In this document: in pieces, positions 25,262 to 34,370 of the stretch
Layout of the letters: every line of letters starts with the position of its first letter
Position numbering within the stretch: position 1 is the stretch's first letter
Source: CAZYQW01 sp964649825
GTDB lineage: Bacteria; Planctomycetota; B15-G4; JADJEK01
Length of the DNA stretch: 64,000 bases
Direction of reading: 5' to 3'
NCBI GenBank assembly: GCA_964649825.1
Contig: CAZYQW010000069.1
Span: 72,757 to 136,756, forward strand
The notes under the pieces: model-generated
What the model saw: the letters and a program-made list of their open reading frames with translations, nothing else
Told to the model about the DNA's origin: nothing
Database searches by the model: none
Program-made: the position numbers and the translations under genes

Positions 25262-28200
25262 ATGACCCGTTCGCGGAAGCAACGCAGCGCCGGCCGAACC
25301 ACGCTGTTCTTCGGGGCGACCCTCTCGGCCGTCTTGATCTACACCCTCTCCGTCGGTCGACGACCGATGGAGTGGGCGGACAGCGCAAGGCGCCTGGCGG
25401 AGGAACAGGACTTCGCCGGCGCGCTGGACGCGGCCGCGAAGGCGCTCGAGGTCGATCCCAACGACACCGAGATGCTGTACCTGCGTGCGACGACGTATCG
25501 GCGTCTCCTGATGCGCCAGCGCGCGCTCGAGGACATCGACAACGCGCTGTCCCGCAGGCCTCGAGACCGCAAGTACCTGTTCTTCAAGGTGAGCCTCCTC
25601 GGCGATCTGCTGCGGCACGACGAAGGGATCCGGATCCTCGACGACGTGCTCGCCGAATCGCCTGCCTCCGTGCCGATCCGCCACCAAGCCGCGATGCTCC
25701 GTTCACGGTACTTCGATTACCTGAGCACCGAGCTGACCCACACCCTGGAGCGCAACCACCCCCAGCGCATGAGGGTCCGCGAACTCCTGCGCGACCACTT
25801 CGCGTCGAGCGTCCCCCATACACGGGCCCGCCGCGAGCTGACCGATCCGCTACCGGGTCAACCGCTCCGCGAGGAACTCCTGGCGACGATCGACCGGGCG
25901 TGGCAGCTTCTCCGCGAGGCGGACAAGCTCCTCGGCGACATCCGGACGCAGAGGGACAACGACAGTTCGATCTCCTACCTCCTCCGCGGCGAGGTCGATC
26001 TCCGGCTCGGGCGTCTGATCGCCGCGAAGGAGAACCTCCAGACGATCCTCATGCGCGCGCTCCCGACGTCGGTGCGGATCCGCGCGCGGACGCTGCTGTC
26101 GGAGGTGTTGCTCCGCAGCCACGCCCTCGCCGCGCTCGAGGCGAACGCGCGCGCGCTGCTGGAGCTCCAAGGCGAGTCGGGGCCGCATGCGTTGTTCCGG
26201 CGGGCGGACGTCTTGGAGGCGGAGTTCCTGGCCGCGGAGGTCGACCTCGAGCGGCGCGACGCGTGGATCCGGCGCGCCGATCAGCAGATCGACGATTACG
26301 CCGGCGCCGACCTCCGGACGCTCGCGTACCGGGGGATCGCCGCGCTCGAATGGAAGAACGACCCGCGGCAGGCGATCGCGTGCCTCAGCATCGTGTACGA
26401 GTCGCTGCGTCTCAAGCGACCGAACGACCGCGCCCTCACCGAACCCGACCGTACGCGGCGGTTCATGAACGCGTTGCTCGAGGCGTACCTCGCCGCCAAC
26501 CAGCCCGAGCGTGGACTCCAGGTCGCGAACACGCTGCTCGACCTCGCGCCCGACGACGTCGACCTGAGCATTCGTCGCGCGCGGATCGAACAGCGGATCG
26601 GTCGCTACACCCAGGCCGCGGAAGACGTGCTCCGGGCGATGCGTCACGGCCCCCGCGACCCGGAGACGTTCCAGATCTGGCTCGACGCGGCGTCGCTCGT
26701 CACGGACGCGTCGGGACGCACGCCGCTCGACCTCGCGCTTGCCGCCGCCGAGCGATGGCGACGCACGAAGGCCTCGCTGAAACAGGTCCTGTCCGGCAGC
26801 AGCGACCGTCAGAACCCCCGCCGGATCGCGAACCGGATGGTCAGTCTCGGCAAGCTGGCCAGCTCGATCGCCACCGACCCGGTCGTGGCCTGGCACATGG
26901 CTCAGGAGTTCGGACGACAAGGCGAGACGCTCGAATCGAGGAACTTCCTGTTCCACGCCTCGACCGCCGAACCGGACGTCGAGGTCTTCCGCTTCCGGCT
27001 CGGTCAGTTTCGCCTCGACCTCGGGTTGTTCGAGACCGCGGCCGAGGACTTCGAACGCATCCTCAGCCGCGACCCGACCGACGTCCTCGCGGCGGAGTTC
27101 GCGATCCGCGCCCGTCGCCTTGCCGGACAACTCGACCGAGCCCGAAGGGTCGCGCACGAGACGGTCCTCGCGGCGCCCGCGCGAGCCGCCCTCCCCATCG
27201 CGGTCGACCTCCGTCTCGATGCCGGCGACGTGGATGGCGCGCTCGCCCTGCTGGAACCCCATCGCAACCGACCGGACGCCGAGATCGCCTTCCTCGTCGG
27301 ACAGGTCCTCCTCGCCAAGGGCGAGTACGCCGCCGCCCGGGAGCAACTCGAGATCGCCGAGAGGGACCAGTCGCAATCGGCCGAGATCATCTCCCGACTC
27401 GTGCTCTGCTACGCGCTCGAGGGCCTTCACCCCCGCTTCGTCGAAGCCCTGGCTCGCTTCGCGAACTTGCCGCGACTCCTCCCGGCCCGCGAGATCGAGT
27501 CGATGCTCTCACGGCTCGAGGAGAAGAAGGCGTTTCGCGAGGCGGCCGAGCTCGCGGACGCCGTGCTGGATCGCTTCTCCGACGATGTCGCGCTCGCGTT
27601 CCGCAGCCGCGCCGCGCTGGACGCGTTCTTCGCCGGCGAATCGACGCGGCTCCGCGAACTGCGCGACGCGACGGAGCTCGGCCCGTACCTCGACAACGAC
27701 GTCATCCGCGCCGCGTTCGGGTTGACGCTTCGCGAGGAAGGGCCGCACGCCGCCGCGCTGTACTTGAAGAGCGCGAGGGAGTACGCCGGCGACCGCACCT
27801 GGGCCACCCTCCCGACCGCCGCCGCGTTCGCGCTCACGCCGTTCCAGCTCGATCTCCAGACGTTCCTCGGCCGCTACCACCGCGCTCGGGAACAAGCCGG
27901 CGAGCCGGTCATCGAGGACGCGACGCTGTGGGCACTCACGTATGAGCGCGCGGAGAAGAAGCCGTCGGCGCGGCTCGCACCTCCTGCCGGGGCGGCGTCC
28001 GAGATCGCATGGATCCGCACGGCCGCGCCCGACGTTCTCGTTTCCGGCAAGCCCCTCGTCGACGAGTACATCCGGGCTCTCCTGTTCGACTTCGCGGGCC
28101 GCGGGTTCGAGGCGAACGCGTCGGAGTCCGCGACGCACGTCGTGGACGTGGCGTCGAACGCGCTGGCGGCCGCACGGATTCAGGCCAAGCGGCTGCGAGA

Positions 28201-29365
28201 GACCGGCGGACCCGAGGAGGCCGCACGCTACCTGTTGAACGTGTACGAGGCCACGCCCGACGACGTGCTGACGTACGAGGCGCTCGGCCGTCTCATGATG
28301 GCGACGCCGCAGACCGGGCGCCTCATCGTCGCGCTGGGCGTGGGAGGGCGAAAGGTGTTCCCCGCTCTCACCTTGCCGTCGAAGATGATCGCCATCGGTT
28401 CGATCGCGACCGGACGGCCGGACCTCGCCGCGCCCGAGCTCTTGCGGGTCCTCGAGAAGACGCCGGAGGACGTCGAGGCGCTCCACCTGCTGGCGCGGGT
28501 GGCCGATTCGACGAACGACCCGACCCTCGGCGAGCGTCTCACGCAGACCATTGCCGAGCACGTGATCACGGATCCTGTGCTCCTCGCGTACGTGGCGCGC
28601 CGCTACTCCGACGTGCGCGGGCGAAGTCCCGACGCGATGAAGGTCTTGAGCAAGCTGATCGCCGCGGACGCCACCTTCTACGCGGGAGCGGTCACGCTCG
28701 CGCGCCACCTCGCGGCGGCCGAGCAGGACGGATTGCTCGCGACATTGGCGGCTCGGACCGCCGCCGCGGTCCCGCACGACCCGAAGGCGACGACGGCGAG
28801 CGCCGACCTGCTGGCGTTGGCCGAGGTCCTCGTCGAGCGCAAACGGACGGACGTCGCGCTGACGGTCGTCGACGCCGCGCTCGAGGCCGACCCGGGGAGC
28901 GTCGAGCTCCGCCACGCTCGCGTGAGGCTCCTAACCGGGGCGGATCGACGCGGCGAAGCGATCGACGACCTGCGGGTTCTCACGACCCTGGCCCCCCGAA
29001 ACGTGGCGGTGCTGCTCGACTTCGGCGAGATCCTGCTCGAGGAGCGCACCGACCTCGCCGACCAGGCGATGGCGGCGCTTCCGGCGCTGCTGCACCTCGT
29101 CGGAAATGACCCGCGAATCCGGGTGCTCGCGGCGAAGAACGCCTTTCGGCTCGACGATCTGGCCGCCGCGATCCGGCACCTGGAGATCGCGCTCGCACTG
29201 AACGACCGCCTCGACGAGGCGCGCTACCTTCTCGGTGTCTACCAGCACCTCGCCGGCAACGACGCGGAAGCGGTCAAGGCGCTCTCCAAGCTGTCGCCGT
29301 CCTTCCGGTTCGTTCCGCGCGCGCGTCAGATCGTCGAGGTCGCGCGCGCCGAGCCGGCGCCCTGA
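25262..29365 (+). CDS. Giant TPR-repeat membrane-anchored protein
   Basis: A protein of 1367 residues with a single N-terminal hydrophobic segment (about 13-27) after a basic start, so most of it should be periplasmic. The rest is helical and contains many TPR-like units. Examples are the first pair (DFAGALDAAAKALEVDPNDT and MLYLRATTYRRLLMRQRALE), RYTQAAEDVLRAMRHGPRDP, LFETAAEDFERILSRDPTDV and a last one near LAAAIRHLEIALALNDRLDE. No catalytic motif is seen. In exosortase-linked polysaccharide loci a long TPR protein (PrsT) is common. This one is longer and has no lipobox, so the relation is only by context. Its 3' end overlaps the convergent deacetylase gene by 40 bases. Confidence 0.8.
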   Translation: MTRSRKQRSAGRTTLFFGATLSAVLIYTLSVGRRPMEWADSARRLAEEQDFAGALDAAAKALEVDPNDTEMLYLRATTYRRLLMRQRALEDIDNALSRRPRDRKYLFFKVSLLGDLLRHDEGIRILDDVLAESPASVPIRHQAAMLRSRYFDYLSTELTHTLERNHPQRMRVRELLRDHFASSVPHTRARRELTDPLPGQPLREELLATIDRAWQLLREADKLLGDIRTQRDNDSSISYLLRGEVDLRLGRLIAAKENLQTILMRALPTSVRIRARTLLSEVLLRSHALAALEANARALLELQGESGPHALFRRADVLEAEFLAAEVDLERRDAWIRRADQQIDDYAGADLRTLAYRGIAALEWKNDPRQAIACLSIVYESLRLKRPNDRALTEPDRTRRFMNALLEAYLAANQPERGLQVANTLLDLAPDDVDLSIRRARIEQRIGRYTQAAEDVLRAMRHGPRDPETFQIWLDAASLVTDASGRTPLDLALAAAERWRRTKASLKQVLSGSSDRQNPRRIANRMVSLGKLASSIATDPVVAWHMAQEFGRQGETLESRNFLFHASTAEPDVEVFRFRLGQFRLDLGLFETAAEDFERILSRDPTDVLAAEFAIRARRLAGQLDRARRVAHETVLAAPARAALPIAVDLRLDAGDVDGALALLEPHRNRPDAEIAFLVGQVLLAKGEYAAAREQLEIAERDQSQSAEIISRLVLCYALEGLHPRFVEALARFANLPRLLPAREIESMLSRLEEKKAFREAAELADAVLDRFSDDVALAFRSRAALDAFFAGESTRLRELRDATELGPYLDNDVIRAAFGLTLREEGPHAAALYLKSAREYAGDRTWATLPTAAAFALTPFQLDLQTFLGRYHRAREQAGEPVIEDATLWALTYERAEKKPSARLAPPAGAASEIAWIRTAAPDVLVSGKPLVDEYIRALLFDFAGRGFEANASESATHVVDVASNALAAARIQAKRLRETGGPEEAARYLLNVYEATPDDVLTYEALGRLMMATPQTGRLIVALGVGGRKVFPALTLPSKMIAIGSIATGRPDLAAPELLRVLEKTPEDVEALHLLARVADSTNDPTLGERLTQTIAEHVITDPVLLAYVARRYSDVRGRSPDAMKVLSKLIAADATFYAGAVTLARHLAAAEQDGLLATLAARTAAAVPHDPKATTASADLLALAEVLVERKRTDVALTVVDAALEADPGSVELRHARVRLLTGADRRGEAIDDLRVLTTLAPRNVAVLLDFGEILLEERTDLADQAMAALPALLHLVGNDPRIRVLAAKNAFRLDDLAAAIRHLEIALALNDRLDEARYLLGVYQHLAGNDAEAVKALSKLSPSFRFVPRARQIVEVARAEPAP

Positions 29366-30198
29366 ACGGCCGCCAGTCCGCCGATCGGCCCGAACCGAAA
29401 CTCGATGAGCAGACGCTCGAGCTTCGCCGTCGTCCGCGCCAATCCGAAATAGTGCCGGAGCGCGCCGAGTCCACCGCGCAGGAGCCTCGGTTGCCCAGCG
29501 TCGAACTCCCATGGGTGGAGGTAGACGATCCCCGGGCTTCCCGCGCGGTTCATTTCGATCAGCGCACGACGGATCAGCGCGAGCGGCAAGAGCCGCAGGT
29601 AGCCCCCGCCGGCGGCGGGAAAGTTGACGCCGAAGCGGCGCAGCGTGAGCATCGGCACTTCGACCAACCGACCGGACGGCGTGTCGATCGGGACCGGGAC
29701 CCGCGCGAAGTCCGGGTAGCCGTAGCGGTCGTGACGGACCGGGAAGACGCTGGAGTCGTACGCGTACCCCTCCTCTACGAGGATCTCGAACGCCCAGCGC
29801 GTCGACTCCATGATCGAGAAGGTCGACGCCCGAAACCCCCGCACCTCGCTCCCGGTCGCGTCCTCCAGAAGCGCCTTGCTCTCGCGCGCCTCCGCCCGGA
29901 ACCGCTCCGGGCCGAGCTCGTGGGCCATCTGATGCGACATGCCGTGCGACGCGATCTCGTGTCCGGCCGCCGCGATCTCTCGCACCAGGTCCGGGTCGCG
30001 ACGCGCGACCCAACCCAGCACGAAGAACGTCGCCCCCACGCCGTGCCGCGCCAGTTGCTCGAGGAGGCCCCGCGTCGTCGCCGCGACCCGGCGCTCCTGT
30101 CGATCCCACGTCGCCTCCGGCGCCACCGAACGGAGGTTGAGCGCGTGGAAGTACTCTTCCACGTCGAAGCTCAGTCCATTGGTCACGCGCTCGCTCAT
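29326..30198 (-). CDS. Polysaccharide deacetylase, XrtA-associated type (DUF3473-like tail)
   Basis: A protein of 290 residues. It begins NGLSFDVEEYFHA, the first NodB motif (Asp-Val-Glu) in the form typical of the XrtA/PEP-CTERM-associated deacetylases ('aLSvDvEDyF'). The second NodB motif is HEIASHGMSHQ with both histidines, followed by GFRASTFSI (family 'GyRAPsFSi'). The end carries VYLHPWEFDAGQPR, typical of DUF3473. The start ATG 30198 is preferred to upstream codons because the family starts there. It hydrolyses N-acetyl groups on a polysaccharide, or acts as a binding domain. The gene is convergent with the TPR gene and divergent from the membrane protein gene at 30493. Confidence 0.88.
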   Translation of the reverse strand: MSERVTNGLSFDVEEYFHALNLRSVAPEATWDRQERRVAATTRGLLEQLARHGVGATFFVLGWVARRDPDLVREIAAAGHEIASHGMSHQMAHELGPERFRAEARESKALLEDATGSEVRGFRASTFSIMESTRWAFEILVEEGYAYDSSVFPVRHDRYGYPDFARVPVPIDTPSGRLVEVPMLTLRRFGVNFPAAGGGYLRLLPLALIRRALIEMNRAGSPGIVYLHPWEFDAGQPRLLRGGLGALRHYFGLARTTAKLERLLIEFRFGPIGGLAAVQGAGSARATSTI

Positions 30199-30492
30199 CG
30201 TCCTCGAGCCGTCCGTCTCTCTTTCGACCCGGAGCGGGGTCGCACTCGGACGCAGGCTACCACGCACGCGCGGCGGCCGCCGTCGTCATTCGAGTCGGGC
30301 GGGGCACCCGGGCACGCGTCTGGGCGTCGTTCCGGACGACGCGGTCAGGAGGGACGACGTGGTACGCGGGAGCGGGGACGAGGAGGGGTTCTCCAGAGTG
30401 ATACCGCGTGGAACGGGGTCGAGACGGTCGCGGTGCTCGGGCGAGGCGACGGTGGCAGCGCCGGCCGACGCCTTCATCTATGCTCGCGGTCG

Positions 30493-31881
30493 ATGCGCCT
30501 GCCCCCGTCCTCGCTTCTCTTCTTCGCGTCATTCCTGGTGCTCTACGCGGCAGGATCGAAAGATCGCGTGGCCGCCGCCGGCAACGACGCGTCGCGATTC
30601 GCCCACGTCGAGGCGCTCGTCGAGCACGGCCGCTCGACGCTGGAGCGGTCGCGGCACCGCCATACCGTCGACAAGGTGATCGTGGACGGGGCGGAGTACT
30701 CGAACAAGCCGCCGCTGCTCGCTCTCGCCGGTGCCGCGGTACACGCGGTGCTTCGCGCGGCGTTCGGTTGGAGCCTGGCCGATCCGCGCACCGCACCGCA
30801 GGTGATCTACTGGGTGACGGTGCTCCTCGTTGGACTGCCGAGCGCGCTCCTCGTCCTCCTGTTCGAACGCGAGCTCGCACGAGCCTCGCGCGTCCCGGCG
30901 TTCGCCCGCTGGATGCTCACGCTCGCGCTCGGGGCGGGGACGTTGCTCTACTCTTTCGCCGTCACGTTCAACAACCACTCCGTCGCGGCCGCTCTCCTCT
31001 TCGCCGCGTTCGTCGCGAGTCGGCGAGGGCACGGCGCAACGAGCGGGTTCCTCATCGGCGTCACGACGGCGATCGACGTGCTCCCGGGCCTCGGCTTCGC
31101 GCCGTGCCTCGCGGTGCTCGTCGCTCGCGAGGGTCGGCGGCTGACGCGCTACCTGCTCGGCCTCGCCGGGGGCTTCACGCTCCTCGTGGTCGCAAACCTC
31201 CTCACGATCGGCTCGGTGGTCTTCCCGAAGATGGTCGCCGGCGCAGTCGACCTCAGCACGCAGGCCGGTTCGAGCGCGTTCGGCGTGGTCCTCCCCGATT
31301 CGTGGACCTACCCGATCGAGTGCCTGGTCGGCCCCCACGGGCTGTTCGTGGTCTCGCCCGTCCTCGTCTTCGGGCTCATCGGGATCGTCCGGCGCCGTCG
31401 CGCCGCGCTGGAGCGACGCGAGGCGGTCGTGATCGCCATCGGGATCGCGCTCCAGATCGCCGGGCACGTCGCGATCGCGGGCTCGTTCGGCGGCTGGTCG
31501 TACGGCTACCGCTACCTCCTACCCATTCAACCTCTCCTCCTCTTCCTCGCGGCCGATGCACTCGACCGCCGCCTCCTCCCCGCGTTCACGGTCGTGCTGC
31601 CGATCTCGGTCCTCTTCGCGGCGCTCGGCGCCTACCACCCGTGGCCGCCCGCGTTCGAGCAGAAGGAGACGACCCTGCCGGTCGCGGCCCGCGTGACCAA
31701 TCCGATCGGAGGAAACGCCGCGGCGTGGCTCGACGAGCACGCGCCGGGATCGACGCTCGCGAACGCGGTCGAGCGGTGGTTCATCAAGGGCGACGCGAAG
31801 GGCCGCCGCGAGTATCTGGAGTTCTTCCACTCGAGCCGCGACTACGACGCGTGGCTGGAGGCGACGACTCGGACCCGATGA
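30493..31881 (+). CDS. Membrane glycosyltransferase-like protein (GT-C fold, GT39-like)
   Basis: A protein of 462 residues with about 10-11 hydrophobic helices. After the first helix it carries VIVDGAEYSNKPPLLALAG, close to the 'g.eyynKPPL' loop of ArnT/GT39 mannosyl- and arabinosyl-transferases. SYGYRYLLPIQPLLL sits in the second half. A soluble C-terminal end of some 80 residues follows the last helix. The polyprenyl-phosphate sugar made by the GT2 enzymes would be the natural donor. The start at ATG 30493 begins the first helix directly, with no clear ribosome binding site. It is flanked by the deacetylase gene (divergent) and a GT4 gene (convergent). Confidence 0.7.
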   Translation: MRLPPSSLLFFASFLVLYAAGSKDRVAAAGNDASRFAHVEALVEHGRSTLERSRHRHTVDKVIVDGAEYSNKPPLLALAGAAVHAVLRAAFGWSLADPRTAPQVIYWVTVLLVGLPSALLVLLFERELARASRVPAFARWMLTLALGAGTLLYSFAVTFNNHSVAAALLFAAFVASRRGHGATSGFLIGVTTAIDVLPGLGFAPCLAVLVAREGRRLTRYLLGLAGGFTLLVVANLLTIGSVVFPKMVAGAVDLSTQAGSSAFGVVLPDSWTYPIECLVGPHGLFVVSPVLVFGLIGIVRRRRAALERREAVVIAIGIALQIAGHVAIAGSFGGWSYGYRYLLPIQPLLLFLAADALDRRLLPAFTVVLPISVLFAALGAYHPWPPAFEQKETTLPVAARVTNPIGGNAAAWLDEHAPGSTLANAVERWFIKGDAKGRREYLEFFHSSRDYDAWLEATTRTR

Positions 31882-31995
31882 CGGACGCCGCCGCGGGTCT
31901 TGCGACGATCCCGTCTTCGAGCCCCGCCGAGGAGGAGCCACGCAGCGGGGGGCGGGCGGGGCCAACCGGAACGGGACTTGGCCCTTGATGGGTCC

Positions 31996-33159
31996 CTACC
32001 GCAGCGAGCGCGCGATCTCGACGACCCGTTCCGCGTTCCGCGGCCAGGTGTAGCCCCCCTCCAGCAGCCGCCGCCGTCCTCCCTCGCCGACGCGGGCGCG
32101 CAGGTCATCGTCCGCGACCAGATCGCAGAGTGCGCCGGCGAACGACGCGTCGTCGCCGGGCTCGAACAGGACGGCAGACTCGCCGCCGGTCAGCACCTCG
32201 GTCAGGTTCGGCTGGCGCGGCGCCACGACGGCAACACCTCGGGCCATGTACTCGAACAGCTTCAGCGGCGACGCGTACTCGGTCGCGTGCGGCTGCAGCG
32301 CCACGTCGAACGCGTCGATGAACGACGGCACGTCGGCGCGCGACAGGACGCCGTGGACGCGGACCCGATCCGCGATCCCGAGCGCGCGGGCCTGCGCCAG
32401 CAGGTCGTTCAACGCCGGGCCCTCGCCGCCGAGCAGGAGGACCGCGTCCTTCAGCCGACCCCTCGCCTCGCGCGCCAGCGCCTTCACCACGCGGTCCAGG
32501 CCGTGCCAAGGCCGCGGGAAGCCGATGAACCCGAGGACGACGCGATCCTCCAGCCCAATGCGCCGCTTCGCGCCGACGTCACGCGGCGCGAGGAAGCGGC
32601 TCGGCGCGATCCCGTTCGGGATGACGTGGATCCTCTCGGCGGCTACGCCGTCGGCCACGAGGATCTCCTTCAGCACGTGGGTCACGACGAGCACCGCGTC
32701 GGCCGACTTCAGGGTCTCGAGTTCGCGGTGCAGCGCCGGTCCGAGCCGCTTGAGGTTTCCGACCGCCGCCTCCTCGCGCGCGAGCGGCGAGTTGACCTCG
32801 AGGAGGAACGGCACCCCGAGCCGACGCGAGGCGCGCCGCCCGACGCGGTTGTCGAGCGCGTGACGTTCGTAGACGAAGTCGACGCCGAGGCCGCGTCCGA
32901 CCGCGACGAGCCGCCGCGTGAACACAATCTCGTACGCGCGGCTCGCGAGCGGCATCAACGCGTCCGGCACGATCGCGCGGAGACGGGCCAGTCCGCCGCG
33001 ATGGCCCCCCATTGCCCCGTCGCCCGCGGCGCCGTCGTCGCCGCTCGGCGAGACGACGGCCACCTCGTGCCCGAGCTCCCGCAGCGCGGCGATCAGCTCG
33101 GTGATGTGCACCTCCTGTCCGTCCCGCGACGCGGTGCGGTGGTGGTAGAGGATCTTCAC
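31996..33159 (-). CDS. Family 4 glycosyltransferase
   Basis: A GT-B enzyme of 387 residues with N-terminal acceptor half (KILYHHRTASRDGQEVHI at 2-19) and a donor half containing HVIPNGIAPSRF, VLGFIGFPRPWHGLDRV, LLLGGEGP and the E-x7-E region SPLKLFEYMARGVAVVA. These are the standard GT4 signatures for a retaining NDP-sugar transferase. Start GTG 33159 overlaps the stop of the next GT4 gene upstream (GTGA). It is the last gene of the leftward operon that runs from the Wza gene. The donor and acceptor sugars cannot be told. Confidence 0.9.
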   Translation of the reverse strand: MKILYHHRTASRDGQEVHITELIAALRELGHEVAVVSPSGDDGAAGDGAMGGHRGGLARLRAIVPDALMPLASRAYEIVFTRRLVAVGRGLGVDFVYERHALDNRVGRRASRRLGVPFLLEVNSPLAREEAAVGNLKRLGPALHRELETLKSADAVLVVTHVLKEILVADGVAAERIHVIPNGIAPSRFLAPRDVGAKRRIGLEDRVVLGFIGFPRPWHGLDRVVKALAREARGRLKDAVLLLGGEGPALNDLLAQARALGIADRVRVHGVLSRADVPSFIDAFDVALQPHATEYASPLKLFEYMARGVAVVAPRQPNLTEVLTGGESAVLFEPGDDASFAGALCDLVADDDLRARVGEGGRRRLLEGGYTWPRNAERVVEIARSLR

Positions 33160-34370
33160 GGCGCCGCTCCGACCGCGGGCGTCCGATGCCCCGCCTCGCG
33201 CAAGACGCCGCGGAACACGTCGGCCAGTCCTTCCGACGTCTCCTTCCAACTCATACGTTCCGCGTAGCGGCGCACGTGGCCGCGGTCGAGTCCGGCTTCG
33301 AACGCGTCGAGGATCGCACGCTCGAGCGCCTCGACGGTCCGTTCCGGCACGAGCCGTCCGACGCCGTCCTCGGCCACCACTTCGGGCGAGCCGTGAACCG
33401 ACGTCGCCACCACCGGAGTGCCGCACGCCATCGACTCGAGCAGCACGTTCGGCCAGCCCTCCCGGCTCGACGCGAGCACCGAGAGATCCGCGGCAGAGTA
33501 GACCCACGGCAGCTCGTCGTGCTCGACCGCGCCCAGCAGCCGCGCCGATCCGACGAGACCGAGCTCGGCGATCAACGCCTCGAGCCGCGGGAGCTCCGGA
33601 CCGTCGCCCGCGATCGCGACGAACGGACGCTTCCCCGCCGGCATCCGTGCCACCGCGCGCAGGACCAGGTCGTGGCCCTTCCGCTCGACGAGAAAGCCGA
33701 CCGACACGAGCACGCGGCCGTGCTCGGGCAGCCCCAGCTTCGCGCGGCTCTCCGTCCGGTCGCGCGGCGTGAATCGGTCGGAATCGACGCCGTTTCGAAG
33801 CGTCACGACGCGACGCGGGTCGGCTCCCGCCTTCACCGCCAGCTCGGCCAGAGCGTTCGAGACCGCGACGACGCGATCGGCGCGCTCGAGCGCGTACCGC
33901 ACCTGGTCCCTCGTCGCCTTCAGCTCAGGGAGGAGGTTCACGTCGGTGCCGCGGACCGTGAGCACCATCGGAACTCGGAGGCGGTGCTTCAGCAGCGCCC
34001 CGGCGAACCCGTCGGGGTACGCGTAGTGCACGTCCAGCACGTCGAACGGGAACTCCCGCTGGACACGGCGCACCGTGCCACGGACCCCGACGAAGTAGGA
34101 GAGCCCCTGCAGCCGGACGCCGGCCTTCGGGACCATCAGGTAGCGCGGGTGCTCGATCGAGAAGCCGGCCCACTCCTCGCGTCGGGGCGCGCGCGAGAAG
34201 TGCCCGTAGGTCGTGGATCGGATCCACCGCGGGAAGTACGGCACCGGCGAGACGACGCGGACCTCGGCGCCGGTCCGCCGCACGAAGTCCACCATCCGCT
34301 CCTTCACGAAGATGCCGTGGCGAGGCGCGGCCGAGCCGGGGAACAGAGACGCGAGCGTAAGGACCTTCAC
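33156..34370 (-). CDS. Family 4 glycosyltransferase
   Basis: A GT-B enzyme of 404 residues. The start VKVLTLASLFPGSAAPRHG and GIFVKERM match a common GT4 subgroup of exopolysaccharide loci ('sLFPn...p..GiFV..r'). The donor half holds TLRNGVDSDRF, VSVGFLVERKGHDLVL, IAGDGPELPRL and EGWPNVLLESMACGTPVV with the catalytic glutamates. Start GTG 34370 overlaps the stop of the amidotransferase gene (GTGA). A further 64 open codons upstream are a shadow of that gene. The donor sugar is unknown. It is the penultimate gene of the operon. Confidence 0.9.
   Translation of the reverse strand: MKVLTLASLFPGSAAPRHGIFVKERMVDFVRRTGAEVRVVSPVPYFPRWIRSTTYGHFSRAPRREEWAGFSIEHPRYLMVPKAGVRLQGLSYFVGVRGTVRRVQREFPFDVLDVHYAYPDGFAGALLKHRLRVPMVLTVRGTDVNLLPELKATRDQVRYALERADRVVAVSNALAELAVKAGADPRRVVTLRNGVDSDRFTPRDRTESRAKLGLPEHGRVLVSVGFLVERKGHDLVLRAVARMPAGKRPFVAIAGDGPELPRLEALIAELGLVGSARLLGAVEHDELPWVYSAADLSVLASSREGWPNVLLESMACGTPVVATSVHGSPEVVAEDGVGRLVPERTVEALERAILDAFEAGLDRGHVRRYAERMSWKETSEGLADVFRGVLREAGHRTPAVGAAP

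Noticed and set aside
31959..31984. A terminator hairpin between the convergent genes at 31.9 kb
   Set aside because: GGGCCAA and TTGGCCC can pair, but the stem is short and no T-run follows on either strand.
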